64,000 nucleotides of DNA from positions 2,108,001 through 2,172,000 of the forward strand of contig NZ_CP067101.1 in the NCBI RefSeq assembly GCF_016616425.1, in the 5' to 3' direction. Shown here in pieces: positions 16,118 to 24,552 of this stretch. The notes under the pieces were generated by a model. The model saw nothing but the letters and a program-made list of their open reading frames with translations. It was not told the origin of the DNA and ran no database searches. The stretch is from Bradyrhizobium diazoefficiens (GTDB taxonomy: Bacteria > Pseudomonadota > Alphaproteobacteria > Rhizobiales > Xanthobacteraceae). A program made the position numbers and the translations under genes. The first letter of the stretch is position 1, and each line of letters starts with the position of its first letter.

Positions 16118-16537
16118 TGGGTGCAGACCAACGCCGACTTCGCACTTGTCGACCGTATCGTGCATGCAGCCGTTGCCGGCCGTACACGTGATTGCGCAGT
16201 CAGCAGCCGCATAGGATCGCGCCGTCTGGTACCTGCTCAGCTGGGACGATGCGACCGGTCGTGTGACATTGAACTGCGATCGGGCGCTTGACGAGACAAC
16301 AAACCGACGCGCTGACGTCGCCGGAGCAGCGGCGCGCCCCTCCTTCAACCGGCATTGCCGCGCCGAGTGCGGCACCATGTCCAGCGACGCGGGCCAGACC
16401 GGCCCGCGCATTGGCGCGGGTAGCATCGCGGCGGATTGTCCACACTGGCGGAATTTTCAAAGAGAGGATATGTAACCGGGAAGTGCGCCTTGGAAAGCCC
16501 TGCTGGCGTCTCCATGTTCCCCGGCGGAAAACGCCCC
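16118..16537. other. Gap without convincing gene
   Basis: About 420 bases. Frames on both strands here have compositions typical of antisense or non-coding G+C-rich DNA. No hairpin, tRNA or repeat stands out. Confidence 0.3.
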
Positions 16538-17152
16538 ATGAAATTGCTCGTCAGAAAATTCGTCGACCTGAAGATCGCGCTCAAGGAGCTTGAGCCGTTC
16601 ATCAGAGATGGCAGACAAGTTCAGAATGGCAAACCGTTCAGGAATTTCGGCAGAATGCTTCCACGCGAAGCCATCGCGAACTGGCTTCTCTGCGCAACCG
16701 CCAACGCGATCGACGGTCGCCAACTAACGTTCGCGTCCACGGACGATCCGATCGGCGGCGATGGGATCATCGTTGACCAAATGACCGATGAAGACTTCCC
16801 AACCGAACACGTGATGGTGCCCGTCCAACAGTCCGGTGACGCGGAAGCTCTCATCCTTAAAGCGATCGACCACAAGCGGAACAAGGGAGCAGACGCCTAT
16901 GCATCTGGAAAAACGCTGGTCGTTTTTCTGAATGCAGGCGCCGGCCATTTCTTTCCCAATCGGCTCGCGCGAGCATTGCCGACCCCGCTTCGCTTTGCAT
17001 CTGTCTGGGTGATCAGCCTACAACGCGTCGACCAAGACGGCGCGTACATTTACGGCGTTACCCTTCTAGACGTGGCTAACGGCGACGCGCCGGCGTTGCT
17101 CGTTCGGATCAGCTCTACTTTTGACGCTTGGGAGGTAACACGCGTGCAATAG
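16538..17152 (+). CDS. Hypothetical protein, 204 aa
   Basis: The start is placed at MKLLVRKFVDLKIALKELEP (16538); an ATG at 16514 is an alternative. Soluble alpha/beta product with AIANWLLCATANAIDGRQ, TDDPIGGDGIIVDQMT, EHVMVPVQQSGDAEALILKA, KTLVVFLNAGAGHFFPNRLA and VWVISLQRVDQDGAYIYGV. The alternating hydrophobic strand and helix pattern could be a nuclease or Rossmann-like fold, but I recognise no family. A clear intrinsic terminator follows at 17207. Confidence 0.55.
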   Translation: MKLLVRKFVDLKIALKELEPFIRDGRQVQNGKPFRNFGRMLPREAIANWLLCATANAIDGRQLTFASTDDPIGGDGIIVDQMTDEDFPTEHVMVPVQQSGDAEALILKAIDHKRNKGADAYASGKTLVVFLNAGAGHFFPNRLARALPTPLRFASVWVISLQRVDQDGAYIYGVTLLDVANGDAPALLVRISSTFDAWEVTRVQ

Positions 17153-17206
17153 CTCGAAAGGCCGGCTTGAAAACCCTTTCGCAACGCGCCGCCGGGGCGG
17201 GAAAAG

Positions 17207-17228
17207 AGAGCCCAACTTGGGCTCTTTT
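17207..17228 (+). terminator. Intrinsic terminator
   Basis: AGAGCCCAA-C-TTGGGCTCT is a perfect 9-bp inverted repeat (17207-17215 / 17217-17225) followed by TTT, about 55 bases after the stop at 17152 on the same strand. Confidence 0.7.
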
Positions 17229-17538
17229 GTAGCCCACACGGCGAGCAAAAGCGGGAAGTCCATAACCTCGATCCAGAGCGACGCGACCTGCGCCAATGCG
17301 CTAGGCCCCGATCTGGATCGCATCGCGGGGACGCCGCTGCACAAGGGCGCCGAACTGGACGGGATTGCGGCAATGCCGAGCGCAGACCAGGCGCCGCTGC
17401 CGCGGCCCCGCGGCTACCGCCTTCCCACATGCGCGCGGGATAATACAGCGCCTCTATTGTTCGGACTTATACGATCGCCGGCGGCCGCCTCGCACGCGAT
17501 AAGCGCCAACTGAAAACCGGGTTAAACGGATCATTGTC
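17229..17538. other. Gap without convincing gene
   Basis: About 310 bases between a plus-strand terminator and the end of a minus-strand gene. No frame with protein-like composition, and no further hairpin. Confidence 0.3.
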
Positions 17539-17784
17539 TTAGTTGCGGCCCGTATTGCGCGGTCGCTGATCGTCATCGCAATCATCTAGGTCAGCCTGCT
17601 CAGCTTCGGTCGGCGGCCTAATATTGCGCGCAGCAAACACCCTCTCGATCACTTCGACGCAATCTTTTCCGGTGCGCGGAGCGTGTCCAAACTGCCGCAC
17701 GTGCTCGGTTTTCCAAAAGATCAAGGCAGCGCAGACCACGAAAAACGCCACCACCAAAAGGTTTGCTTGCGTGTTCAGCGACAT
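17539..17784 (-). CDS. Small membrane protein, unknown
   Basis: An 81-residue product starting MSLNTQANLLVVAFFVVCAA at 17784; GGGGGAA lies just upstream and selects this ATG over the one at 17811. One membrane helix (about 8-27), then a cytosolic or periplasmic tail with HVRQFGHAPRTGKDCVEVIE and an acidic end (QADLDDCDDDQRPRN). No known family. Confidence 0.5.
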   Translation of the reverse strand: MSLNTQANLLVVAFFVVCAALIFWKTEHVRQFGHAPRTGKDCVEVIERVFAARNIRPPTEAEQADLDDCDDDQRPRNTGRN

Positions 17785-18063
17785 TAATTCCCCCATTCCC
17801 GTGCTCGCCATCTATTACACCGGCCACGGTCCGGGCGAGATCGATTTATGACGCGCCCTCAGCCAGGTCTGACGATCTCCTCGGTATGACCGATCGCGAG
17901 GCTTTTGAGATCAGCCCTCAAAGCCCAGCAGGCGGCCCGGGAATAGCTCCCGGCCGATCTCACCATGCTCTCCCGCAACGGCGATGCCGTGGCATTCGGC
18001 GGGCTGCAGCACGGCTGTTCCAGAATTAACCTGATCTCGCTGCATCAAGCTTAATTCCGAACG

Positions 18064-18462
18064 TTGATTGCAGGGCCGCCGCAGAACGTTAGCTTGTCGG
18101 CGCCGGACATTGCCCTCGTCCGGGTCCCCCAGTGGCGAAGCCGTCGCGCCATCATATTCGGTGCGGCGGCTTCGTTTGATTGCAGGCTATTCTATTCGAA
18201 ACAGCAGTCAGACTACGGACTTGATCTCATCGAGATGCGTCGACAACTCACGGCCCTGCGCTCGCAACACTCGGACAACCTTGCGATAGCATCGCTACTG
18301 AACCGTTTCTTCGTGAAGATTGCATTCCTGTCGGAGCCTACAGACCCGAAGCACGAACAGTATCTCCGATCTGAGTTTGCATAGACGCTGAAGAAGGTAG
18401 AGGCGATCACCTCGCGCAGGCCAGCCGCGAAGCGACCAGCGGCCACCAAACCATCCAAGTAA
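18064..18462 (+). pseudogene. Small hypothetical protein interrupted by an in-frame TAG
   Basis: A plus-strand frame opens at 18064 (TTG) and runs to a TAG at 18382-18384; after it the same frame continues without shift for 25 codons (TLKKVEAITSRRPAAKRPAA, then TKPSK) to TAA at 18460. Before the TAG lies a helical part MRRQLTALRSQHSDNLAIAS and FFVKIAFLSEPTDPKHEQYL. The basic Ala/Lys/Pro tail in frame suggests that the TAG is a recent nonsense mutation. The real start may be the ATG at 18235. Weak overall. Confidence 0.35.
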
Positions 18463-18685
18463 CACTAACGATTGTATCTCGTTGCGCCTGGCAGCGGCGG
18501 CGCCGATGCTAGATGCAGTCGCGAAGTCGTCTTTGTTTCGCGTACGGGCGCCTTCGCGGCTAGGGGTCGCCGGCTCTTCGGCCGGCGGCCCCGCCCAGCG
18601 CCGCGGTCGCACCGATCTCGCCGTCTGTCGTAACAGGACCGCGGTTCACGCTGCGCGAGGCAGCCCACGTCCAGCCCACGCCAAG

Positions 18686-19099
18686 TTAGAAGGTTCTTTT
18701 GTAAGTCGGCCCGACGCCGGTAGGCGGCGGCTCCTGAGAGCGATTTGATGGCGGGGGTTGTACGGGTCGTTCGGGGCCGGGGGCAGGCCCCACCCGATCA
18801 AGTGGGCTTAGCCCTTGTTGCTTTGGCGGCGGCAGAGGTTCGCGCAAATCTCTAAGCTGAGGATTTTGTATTCGCTGTTCGATAGTACGCGGCGCTGGTT
18901 GAACCGGCGGAGGCAGAACTACCTGATTTTTGGGCGGCGGCTGGCTAATCGGTGGCGGCTTCGGAATGTCCTGCGTCCTTTGCGGAGGAGCTTTCGGCGA
19001 AGTCGGTCCCGACCCTTTCGCGCCGGTGTTTTGAGCCGCGTAAGCGAACGCCTGCATCGTCATGAGAAGTGCCGCTCCTGTCGCAACAACTTTGCTCAC
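18686..19099 (-). CDS. Exported proline-rich protein
   Basis: A 137-residue product. The GTG start at 19099 is preferred because AGGAG lies seven bases upstream. N-terminal signal peptide (VSKVVATGAALLMTMQAFAY, cleavage probably after AYA), then an extended Pro/Gln-rich chain with PPP runs (KPPPISQPPPKNQVVLPPP, RTIEQRIQNPQLRDL, PPTGVGPTYKRTF). No globular domain is visible. It probably spans or lines the periplasm. Lies 65 bases after another exported-protein gene on the same strand. Confidence 0.55.
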   Translation of the reverse strand: MSKVVATGAALLMTMQAFAYAAQNTGAKGSGPTSPKAPPQRTQDIPKPPPISQPPPKNQVVLPPPVQPAPRTIEQRIQNPQLRDLREPLPPPKQQGLSPLDRVGPAPGPERPVQPPPSNRSQEPPPTGVGPTYKRTF

Positions 19100-19164
19100 T
19101 GTGGTCTCCTGTCTCGCTCGCAAGTGCGCCGACATGGCTGATCAGCGCCAAAATGAACCGCGCG

Positions 19165-19686
19165 CTACTGCACAACGTGACGCGGCTCTCGGCTCACCTT
19201 CGGAGCTTCTGGCTGCTGACACTTCTTGGTCGAGAAAGTCGTTTCGATCCCATTGTCGCAGCAATGGAACTCGATCATTTCGAGGCCACAATTGACGGCA
19301 CCAGATTTCATGACCACATGATCAATCGCCTTCTGCTGCTCTTCGGAGAGGTGAAAGCTCGTTTGCACTTCGCCTTCACGCGCGTGTCCGCCCCAAGAGC
19401 CATCAAGGCCTTTCATCTGTTTGTCGGTCCAGACAGGTTTGTTGTCCTTCGTGACCAGCGCGACATACGTATAAAAGTTGTTGCCTCTGATCTGTTGGCC
19501 GTTCGACCACTTGTAGTTTGCGACCCCGTTTCCATCGGGCGCGACCCTTATATCGGCGTATGCTACCTGATGCTGGTCGATCTCTTGCTCAACGCGTTGA
19601 CTGAACGGAAGGCTCGCTCCCATCGCCACAGACCCAAGGGTCGCAGCGCTAAGCGTCACCCCAAGCCACGCAATTTTATTACGCAT
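19165..19686 (-). CDS. Periplasmic hypothetical protein
   Basis: A 173-residue product starting MRNKIAWLGVTLSAATLGSV with a typical signal peptide ending near AMGA. The mature part has ADIRVAPDGNGVANYKW, NNFYTYVALVTKDNKPVW, HLSEEQQKAIDHVVMKSG and a Cys-rich end (VNCGLEMIEFHCCDNGIETT, STKKCQQ), suggesting disulfides. No known family. Together with the downstream Pro-rich secreted protein it forms a small envelope-directed unit in the element. Confidence 0.55.
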   Translation of the reverse strand: MRNKIAWLGVTLSAATLGSVAMGASLPFSQRVEQEIDQHQVAYADIRVAPDGNGVANYKWSNGQQIRGNNFYTYVALVTKDNKPVWTDKQMKGLDGSWGGHAREGEVQTSFHLSEEQQKAIDHVVMKSGAVNCGLEMIEFHCCDNGIETTFSTKKCQQPEAPKVSREPRHVVQ

Positions 19687-19825
19687 TCGAACACTCCTAC
19701 GCTACTCTTGTTATCGGATGAACAAAGAAGGTTGCTGCTGCGTTCCACGGCCATCCCCGGGCTGAGTTGAATTAACGAATGTGAACGGATGTTTAGGAAG
19801 CGCTGCGCAAGCGCCGGCGAGAACG

Positions 19826-20218
19826 TCAGCGTTCTTCGGCGATCGCTGATTTCGACCGCGTGCTTCGTCTTCCATGAAAAGCGCCCAGCTGAGCGGGCTT
19901 ATGTGGCGCCGATACTTGGGTCGCGCCGTGAATGCGGTATTCGCGATCGAAGAAGGCGCGGACAGCCCGGGTATATCGACCGCCCATCAGGCCGTCGATC
20001 TTTGGGAAGCCGCGGCCTTCGAGCAGAGTAACGATGGCTCGCCAGTGAGTATACTTGCCGGGCCCTAAAAGGGCCTCGCTCAGCGAGCGTTCATCTGCGA
20101 ATAACGGCAGTTGTTCAAGGGTGACAATTGATTTGCGCGCTTCGCGCCTTGCCCGCTGCTTCGGTTGCAAGCGCGCGGCTTCCTCGCGCTGATTGCCCGT
20201 ATCGTCAGCTCTGCTCAC
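19826..20218 (-). CDS. Hypothetical DNA-associated small protein
   Basis: A 130-residue product from a GTG that overlaps the end of the upstream HTH gene by 14 bases. The conserved-looking core is LPLFADERSLSEALLGPGKY, HWRAIVTLLEGRGFPKIDG, LMGGRYTRAVRAFFDREY, a small helical unit of the sort found next to phage HTH genes. The N- and C-terminal ends are basic. It probably works with the upstream AlpA-like protein; function unknown. Confidence 0.5.
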   Translation of the reverse strand: MSRADDTGNQREEAARLQPKQRARREARKSIVTLEQLPLFADERSLSEALLGPGKYTHWRAIVTLLEGRGFPKIDGLMGGRYTRAVRAFFDREYRIHGATQVSAPHKPAQLGAFHGRRSTRSKSAIAEER

Positions 20219-20501
20219 GGCGACGACGCCTTCGTCTGGTCAGTTCTTGGGGGGAGGCATAAGCCATGTCAGCAATCGTTCGGCGGGCGCTGCCAGTTTC
20301 AGGATTGCTGGTATCGAGTGAGGCGAGCCACGCATCCAGCCGCGCGCGCAACCAGCGATGCCCACGCGTGGATTGGGTAAATTCGATCGGCTTGACCGGG
20401 CAGACGGCCGAAAAGGTCGGGACACTCAGGCCGCAATAGGCGGCCGCCTGATCCAGCTGCAGCGCGGCTGGCCAAAATGGCAAGTCGGAAAATTCGATCA
20501 T
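20205..20501 (-). CDS. AlpA-like HTH DNA-binding protein
   Basis: A 98-residue product. Residues 10-65 read as an excisionase/AlpA HTH: PAALQLDQAAAYCGLSVPTF, then TQSTRGHRWLRARLDAWLAS. The C-terminus is highly basic (TRRRRRREQS). The overlap with the downstream gene suggests coupled translation. Likely a regulator inside the element. Confidence 0.6.
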   Translation of the reverse strand: MIEFSDLPFWPAALQLDQAAAYCGLSVPTFSAVCPVKPIEFTQSTRGHRWLRARLDAWLASLDTSNPETGSARRTIADMAYASPQELTRRRRRRREQS

Positions 20502-20516
20502 GTCCGCGGCAGCAGC

Positions 20517-20999
20517 CTATCGCCCGCTCTTGATCGCTTTACTGGGGATCATAGTCACGCCCGCCGGCGGGTGTATTACTTTCCGCTGCTGAAATCCGGA
20601 CACGATATCGTCGTTGACGTCCTTAGCGCCGTAGACGAACTGCGTGTTGAAAAGGCATTTGTCTGACGCCACCGCGACTTTCAGTTGGTCGCAATTCTTC
20701 TCTATCCACACCCGTGCCGATGATGGCTCAACGGTAGCCGTGAAGACGGCGAGGAAAACCGGGCCGCTCGCTATGCAACGGTAGTCATCCACGTCCGCAT
20801 AATAGCAGCGCATCTTTCGCAGCAAGATCGACTTGTCGAGGTACTTTCGTGTGCCAATGAAGAGATCGCTGGCGTCAACGATCTTGTAGTCGATATCGGT
20901 TAATTTGTTTTCCGCCGGCACGGCGGTCGCCGATTGCGCTGCGGCCGAACCGAACATAATCGCACTCGCCAACGTGGCGGCCAAAGTCTTTCGTATCAT
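20517..20999 (-). CDS. Periplasmic hypothetical protein
   Basis: A 160-residue product if started at MIRKTLAATLASAIMFGSAA (20999), which has GGGGAA upstream and a clear signal peptide; the longer frame is rejected. Mature part: DYKIVDASDLFIGTRKYLDK, RKMRCYYADVDDYRCIA, GPVFLAVFTATVEPSSARVW, IEKNCDQLKVAVASDKCLFN. Four Cys suggest two disulfides. The core could be an OB-like strand-rich domain (DSLFIGTRKYLDK resembles ligand-binding strands), which is speculation. It is 15 bases upstream of the HTH gene on the same strand. Confidence 0.55.
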   Translation of the reverse strand: MIRKTLAATLASAIMFGSAAAQSATAVPAENKLTDIDYKIVDASDLFIGTRKYLDKSILLRKMRCYYADVDDYRCIASGPVFLAVFTATVEPSSARVWIEKNCDQLKVAVASDKCLFNTQFVYGAKDVNDDIVSGFQQRKVIHPPAGVTMIPSKAIKSGR

Positions 21000-21306
21000 T
21001 GCATTCCCCTCTATCCGGGCTGCTGTGCGGGCACGGTTCATTCCATAGTAGTACTGGCCTATTAGCAGAAATGTTGCGCCCAGCCCCGCAAAGGCGGTGG
21101 AAGAAGGTTTTAACATCGATCCACCTGGGCAGACGATCCAGATGGCGCCGGCACCCGGTCGTAACGGAACAGCATCGCTTCCCATGCGCCGGGCCGGTAT
21201 GACGTCCGCAACACTCTTTCAGTCGTCCATTCGACATGCAGACGGTCTTACCGGCGAACCGAACGTCCAGCGTGGACGTCCGGACTTGATCATCGATCAG
21301 CGGTCG
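21000..21306. other. Gap without convincing gene
   Basis: About 300 bases, containing the promoter of the exported-protein gene. The short word AACGTCCAGCGTGGACGTCC near 21262 includes an inverted pair (GGACGTCC and its neighbours). No gene seen. Confidence 0.3.
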
Positions 21307-21669
21307 TCATTCGTCACCGCGCGGCAGCAAGACCCGTTTCCAGATTTCGGCACGAACCGCCCCTTCGACGCGCCTGACTTCAGCGTCGATCGCGTCCCGA
21401 TCAACGCCCATTTCTTCGAGGGTGAGGCGGAGTGCGCGAAGGTTTCGTCGAACGTGCTGTTCGTCTTGCTCGGCGTCTCGCGTGAGGACGGAGGCGACGT
21501 GACGCTTGACGTAGTCGGCGCCGCGGAAGCGCCCCGGCAGAAGCACGACCCTGGCCTTCGGCTCGGCAATGTGGACATGGAGCCGCAGATTGTCGGCATC
21601 GCGGCGGTTCGGCGCCACGTAGTGCCAAGCGTCGCGCACCGCTCGCGACACAGCTGCTTTTTCTGTCAT
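21307..21669 (-). CDS. Hypothetical protein, 120 aa
   Basis: Starts MTEKAAVSRAVRDAWHYVAP at 21669, overlapping the upstream stop (ATGA). Helical and charged: LRLHVHIAEPKARVVLLPGR, RGADYVKRHVASVLTRDAEQ, RLTLEEMGVDRDAIDAEVRR, EIWKRVLLPRGDE. No domain recognised. Tightly coupled to the upstream small gene. Confidence 0.5.
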   Translation of the reverse strand: MTEKAAVSRAVRDAWHYVAPNRRDADNLRLHVHIAEPKARVVLLPGRFRGADYVKRHVASVLTRDAEQDEQHVRRNLRALRLTLEEMGVDRDAIDAEVRRVEGAVRAEIWKRVLLPRGDE

Positions 21670-21989
21670 GCCGCGCCCCATGCCGGGCGATCTTGCAGAA
21701 CGATCCGCCAAGCGCACCGCGCGAATTCGCGGCAATTGCGATCGATTTCGTCGTCGCTGATGCCAAGGTCCGATAGCCGGTTGGCCTCAATCCAAAGATG
21801 TTCGATCAGTTCTTGTTCGGCATCTTCCAGCGACGACCGCTTGCGCATCTGCCCAGCGATGTAAGCCACTATCTTTCGATGCCGGGACGAAGGGACGACG
21901 CAGATCAGTGCAGTCGATGCGCCCTTACGACGCCGGCCGCGCGGCGGGGCGCGGCATCGATCGCGCTGGAATTGCAGAAGCTCTCCCAT
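21666..21989 (-). CDS. DUF6074-like small protein
   Basis: A 107-residue product starting MGELLQFQRDRC at 21989 with GAGGA upstream. The part LICVVPSSRHRKIVAYIAGQ, AEQELIEHLWIEANRLSDLG, EIDRNCREFARCAWRIVL resembles small DUF6074-type proteins common in rhizobial genomes, which carry an SSRHR motif and a helical pair. Function unknown. First gene of a two-gene overlapping unit. Confidence 0.5.
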   Translation of the reverse strand: MGELLQFQRDRCRAPPRGRRRKGASTALICVVPSSRHRKIVAYIAGQMRKRSSLEDAEQELIEHLWIEANRLSDLGISDDEIDRNCREFARCAWRIVLQDRPAWGAA

Positions 21990-22127
21990 TGCAAATCCTC
22001 ACGTTGGGATGAAGGGGCGGCGCGCTGAGGAAGGGAAAAACCACAGCGCGCCGCCGGTGGCGCCGCCGTACATCCGGGCGGCGACAAGGCACCGGCGGTC
22101 GTTGCCCGCCGGTGCAAAGGGGGCGGA

Positions 22128-22343
22128 TCAGGCGGCGGCCTGTTCGCCGCGAAGGAGCCTGAACAGGTCTTCGACCGGAACGGTCGTACGCCCGTTCTTA
22201 CGAAGGCGGATTTTCCCTTCCTTCGCTAATTCATAGAATTTCGTGTGGCCGATACCCGCGACTTCGCAAAAGCGCTTCGGGGCAACGTTCGGCGGCAGCT
22301 CGTACAGCCTCACAAAATCCACGAAGGTCATGTCACCGGGCAT
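22128..22343 (-). CDS. Excisionase-like HTH protein
   Basis: A 71-residue product. The start is MPGDMTFVDFVRLYELPP (22343), with AGAGGA upstream; the very long upstream frame is not protein-like. The HTH KRFCEVAGIGHTKFYELAKE is followed by GKIRLRKNGRTTVPVEDLFR, the classic wing and hairpin of MerR/excisionase-type proteins. It sits about 420 bases from the integrase gene, and a run of six GGGACA half-sites lies upstream. Likely directionality factor or regulator of the P4-type integrase. Confidence 0.7.
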   Translation of the reverse strand: MPGDMTFVDFVRLYELPPNVAPKRFCEVAGIGHTKFYELAKEGKIRLRKNGRTTVPVEDLFRLLRGEQAAA

Positions 22344-22399
22344 CTCCGATCCTCTCCTTTTCCGTTCGATCGTGAGCGGACACTGCAGAATGGTCGGCG

Positions 22400-22552
22400 G
22401 GGACAGCAAGGGGACAAAATCGGTTGCTCGTGTAGGAAGGCGGACAGTTTTCACCTTCCGCCTGATGTTCCTCCGCTCTTCGCTTCGAAATTTTTTTTCT
22501 GAACGAGAGGGGGACAAACGATTTGTCCCGGTCTGTCCCCCCGTTTTGTCCC
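22400..22552. promoter_or_regulatory. Six GGGACA half-sites upstream of the excisionase-like gene
   Basis: GGGACA occurs on the plus strand at 22400, 22411 and 22511, and as TGTCCC at 22524, 22534 and 22547. The pair at 22511-22529 forms GGGACAAA-CGA-TTTGTCCC, a perfect inverted repeat. The sites lie 57-210 bases upstream of the HTH start at 22343. They look like an operator array for the excisionase-like protein or a phage-type repressor (inferred). Confidence 0.5.
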
Positions 22553-22762
22553 TTCTACCCGGGCGAATTTGGAGCGGACCAACGTGAACGGTGATTTGCC
22601 GCGGCCGATCCGGGTGTTTAAGCGGCCCTGTCATGAGTGGGGGATTTGAGGCGACGGTTGGGGGGCGGCCGCTCGCCCGGCGATGCACAAGGAAGCCGAC
22701 GTCGAGCCCGCGCGCGCTCGCGCGGGCTGTCGTCCTTCCCCGGTACCGATTGAGATTGGCGG

Positions 22763-24161
22763 CTACGAAGCTGCCGACGCCCGCGATCGCTGGGCCTTCG
22801 TGATCGGCACGATGGCGCCGGACCTGCGCAGGTCATCCAGATAGTCGGCCCACCATTGAGACAGGCGGCGCCGCTGCTCGTGGTACGCCGCATCGTTGTA
22901 CGTGCCGCGCACAGCATCCTCATCCATATGGTTCAACGCGGTTTCGATGACATCGGCTCGCGCGGCGTGGGCTTCGTTCGCCAATGTTGAGAACGCGCTG
23001 CGGAAGCCGTGACCCACGTGGCCGCTGTTCGCGTAGCCGAGCCTCCGCAGCCCCGAATTCATCGCGCTTTCCGATAGCGTGCGGTACCGGGCCCGCTTGA
23101 CCGGCTGCCCATCCTTTCCGACGGTGCGGCGCGGTTGCTGGCACGGGAAGAGAAAATCAGCGCCGGCAGCTACGCGCTCCGCGTTTTCCGCCGTCCACCC
23201 GGTCAGTTGCCAAAGCTCTTGCAGCAACGCCACTGCCTGCCGGCTGAGGTAAACCGTGTGGGGCTTGCGCATTTTTATAAGCGAGGGTGGCAACGTGATG
23301 ACCGGCTCCGCGCTGTCGGCGTCAACCCACGACCACCGCAGCCGCCACAGTTCGCCCGGTCGCAGCCCAGTCAGCGCGAGCAATTCGAGCGCGAGGCGCG
23401 TTTGCGTAGCGCCGTGGTAGCCGCGCACGTCGCGGAGGAGCTTGCCGAACCGGCGCGCCGCGTGCCCGTCGCGATCACCTTCGCGCGCATCCGTGACGCT
23501 GGCGTGGTGCTGCACGGCCTTGGCACCCCTAATCGCAATGTCGCCGTTTCTGATATCGCCCAGCGGGTTGACCGGAATGGCGCCGCGCCGGGCTGCACGG
23601 GCAAGCACGCGGCTGACGGTCGCGCGGCATCTGTAGGCTGTGTCACGTTGACCGCGAGCGCCTATGCGGTCGAGCGCGTCAACAATCTGCGCAGTCGTCA
23701 ACGTGCGCGCATCCAGCTTACCGAGATGGGGCCTAACCAGCGACAACAACCAGTCCAGTTTTTCGATTGTCTCGGGCGACCGCTTGCGCTGGTCTTTGGG
23801 TGCGTCCAGCCCGCCGCTAAGGCTGCGCTGATCATCGAGCCAATCGTCGGCGATGCGGTCAAACGTCGTCAGATGCGCTATGGCTGCGGCGAACTTATCC
23901 GCCTTCCGCTTTTCAGACGGGTCAATGCCCTTCGCGAGGAGAGCCTTGTTCGCGTCGCGCCCATTGCGCGCGTCGGCAAGGCTGATCGCCGGATAGCCGC
24001 CCAGCGCTATCAGCTTTTGCTTCCCGCCGAACCGATACGCCTGCCGCCAAAGCTTGGAGCCGTTCTTTTCGACCAACAGGTAGAGGCCGCCAGCGGTCGG
24101 AAATCTTGTACGGCTTGTCGCTCTTCTTCGCGCCGCGGACGGCTACGTCGGTCAATGGCAT
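22763..24161 (-). pseudogene. P4-type tyrosine integrase with an N-terminal frameshift
   Basis: The main frame encodes a P4/CP4-like integrase: Arm-type N-domain (RFGGKQKLIALGGYPAISLA), core-binding domain, then catalytic Arg in TGLRPGELWRLRW, HGFRSAFSTLANE with the H-x-x-R box, and the nucleophilic Tyr in DAAYHEQRRRLSQWWADYLD. The first residues (MPLTDVAVRGAKKSDKPYKI, from the ATG at 24161) lie in another frame; a one- or two-base change near 24094 separates them from GGLYLLVEKNGSKLW. Either the gene is dead or the sequence has an error. An internal start at VEKNGSK could give a product without the first arm-binding strand. It lies 180 bases from a tRNA-Thr fragment. Confidence 0.8.
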
Positions 24162-24183
24162 CGATCGTCCCCCAATGTATCTC

Positions 24184-24245
24184 CTACCAACACCCGGTCG
24201 CGCTCCTACCAACGGTCCTACCAACAGATTTTGCGGAAGCTGGCG
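24184..24245 (+). repeat. Three TACCAAC repeats upstream of the integrase (putative arm sites)
   Basis: CTCCTACCAAC-type words recur at about 24183, 24205 and 24216, followed by TTTTGCGGAAGCTGGCGGAG. A degenerate copy of the same block is at 10728-10760. Position between the integrase start and the core repeat fits arm-type integrase-binding sites overlapping the integrase promoter. Confidence 0.5.
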
Positions 24246-24338
24246 GAGAGAAACGAATGTCGACGGAGGAGAAATCCCTATATTTCAGCGACTTCTCTCG
24301 CTGAAACGGAGAGTAGCGGAGGAAGGGGAATAGTCAAT

Positions 24339-24385
24339 TGGTGCCGCCTGAGGGGATTGAACCCCCGACCTTCGGTTTACAAAAT
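24339..24385 (-). repeat. tRNA-Thr (UGU) 3'-half fragment; right attachment core
   Basis: On the minus strand this reads as the 3' half of a tRNA: anticodon-loop TTTGTAA (UGU), ACCGA stem strand, AGGTC variable loop, T-arm with TTCAATC, acceptor AGGCGGC and CCA at 24339-24341. The 5' half is absent: beyond 24385 the anticodon stem no longer pairs. 24340-24361 repeats at 10653-10674. It is probably the attachment site used by the adjacent P4-type integrase, and is not a functional tRNA. Confidence 0.7.
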
Positions 24386-24552
24386 TGAGCCGTTCCCAAA
24401 ACGCGGAAACGAGCGCTCCTGGGGCCCGAGCAAGTCGTTCTTAGACTGGACAAATAGCTGCCCGGAACGAAAGGCGCACGCATATCTGGTGCGGTTTCTG
24501 GTGCGGTGATTCCGATCCGGCGAAACAGCGCCTGATAAGCGGTTGATTTCAT

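Noticed and set aside
24339..24385. Functional tRNA-Thr gene
   Set aside because: Only the 3' half is present; the D-arm and 5' acceptor strand are missing.
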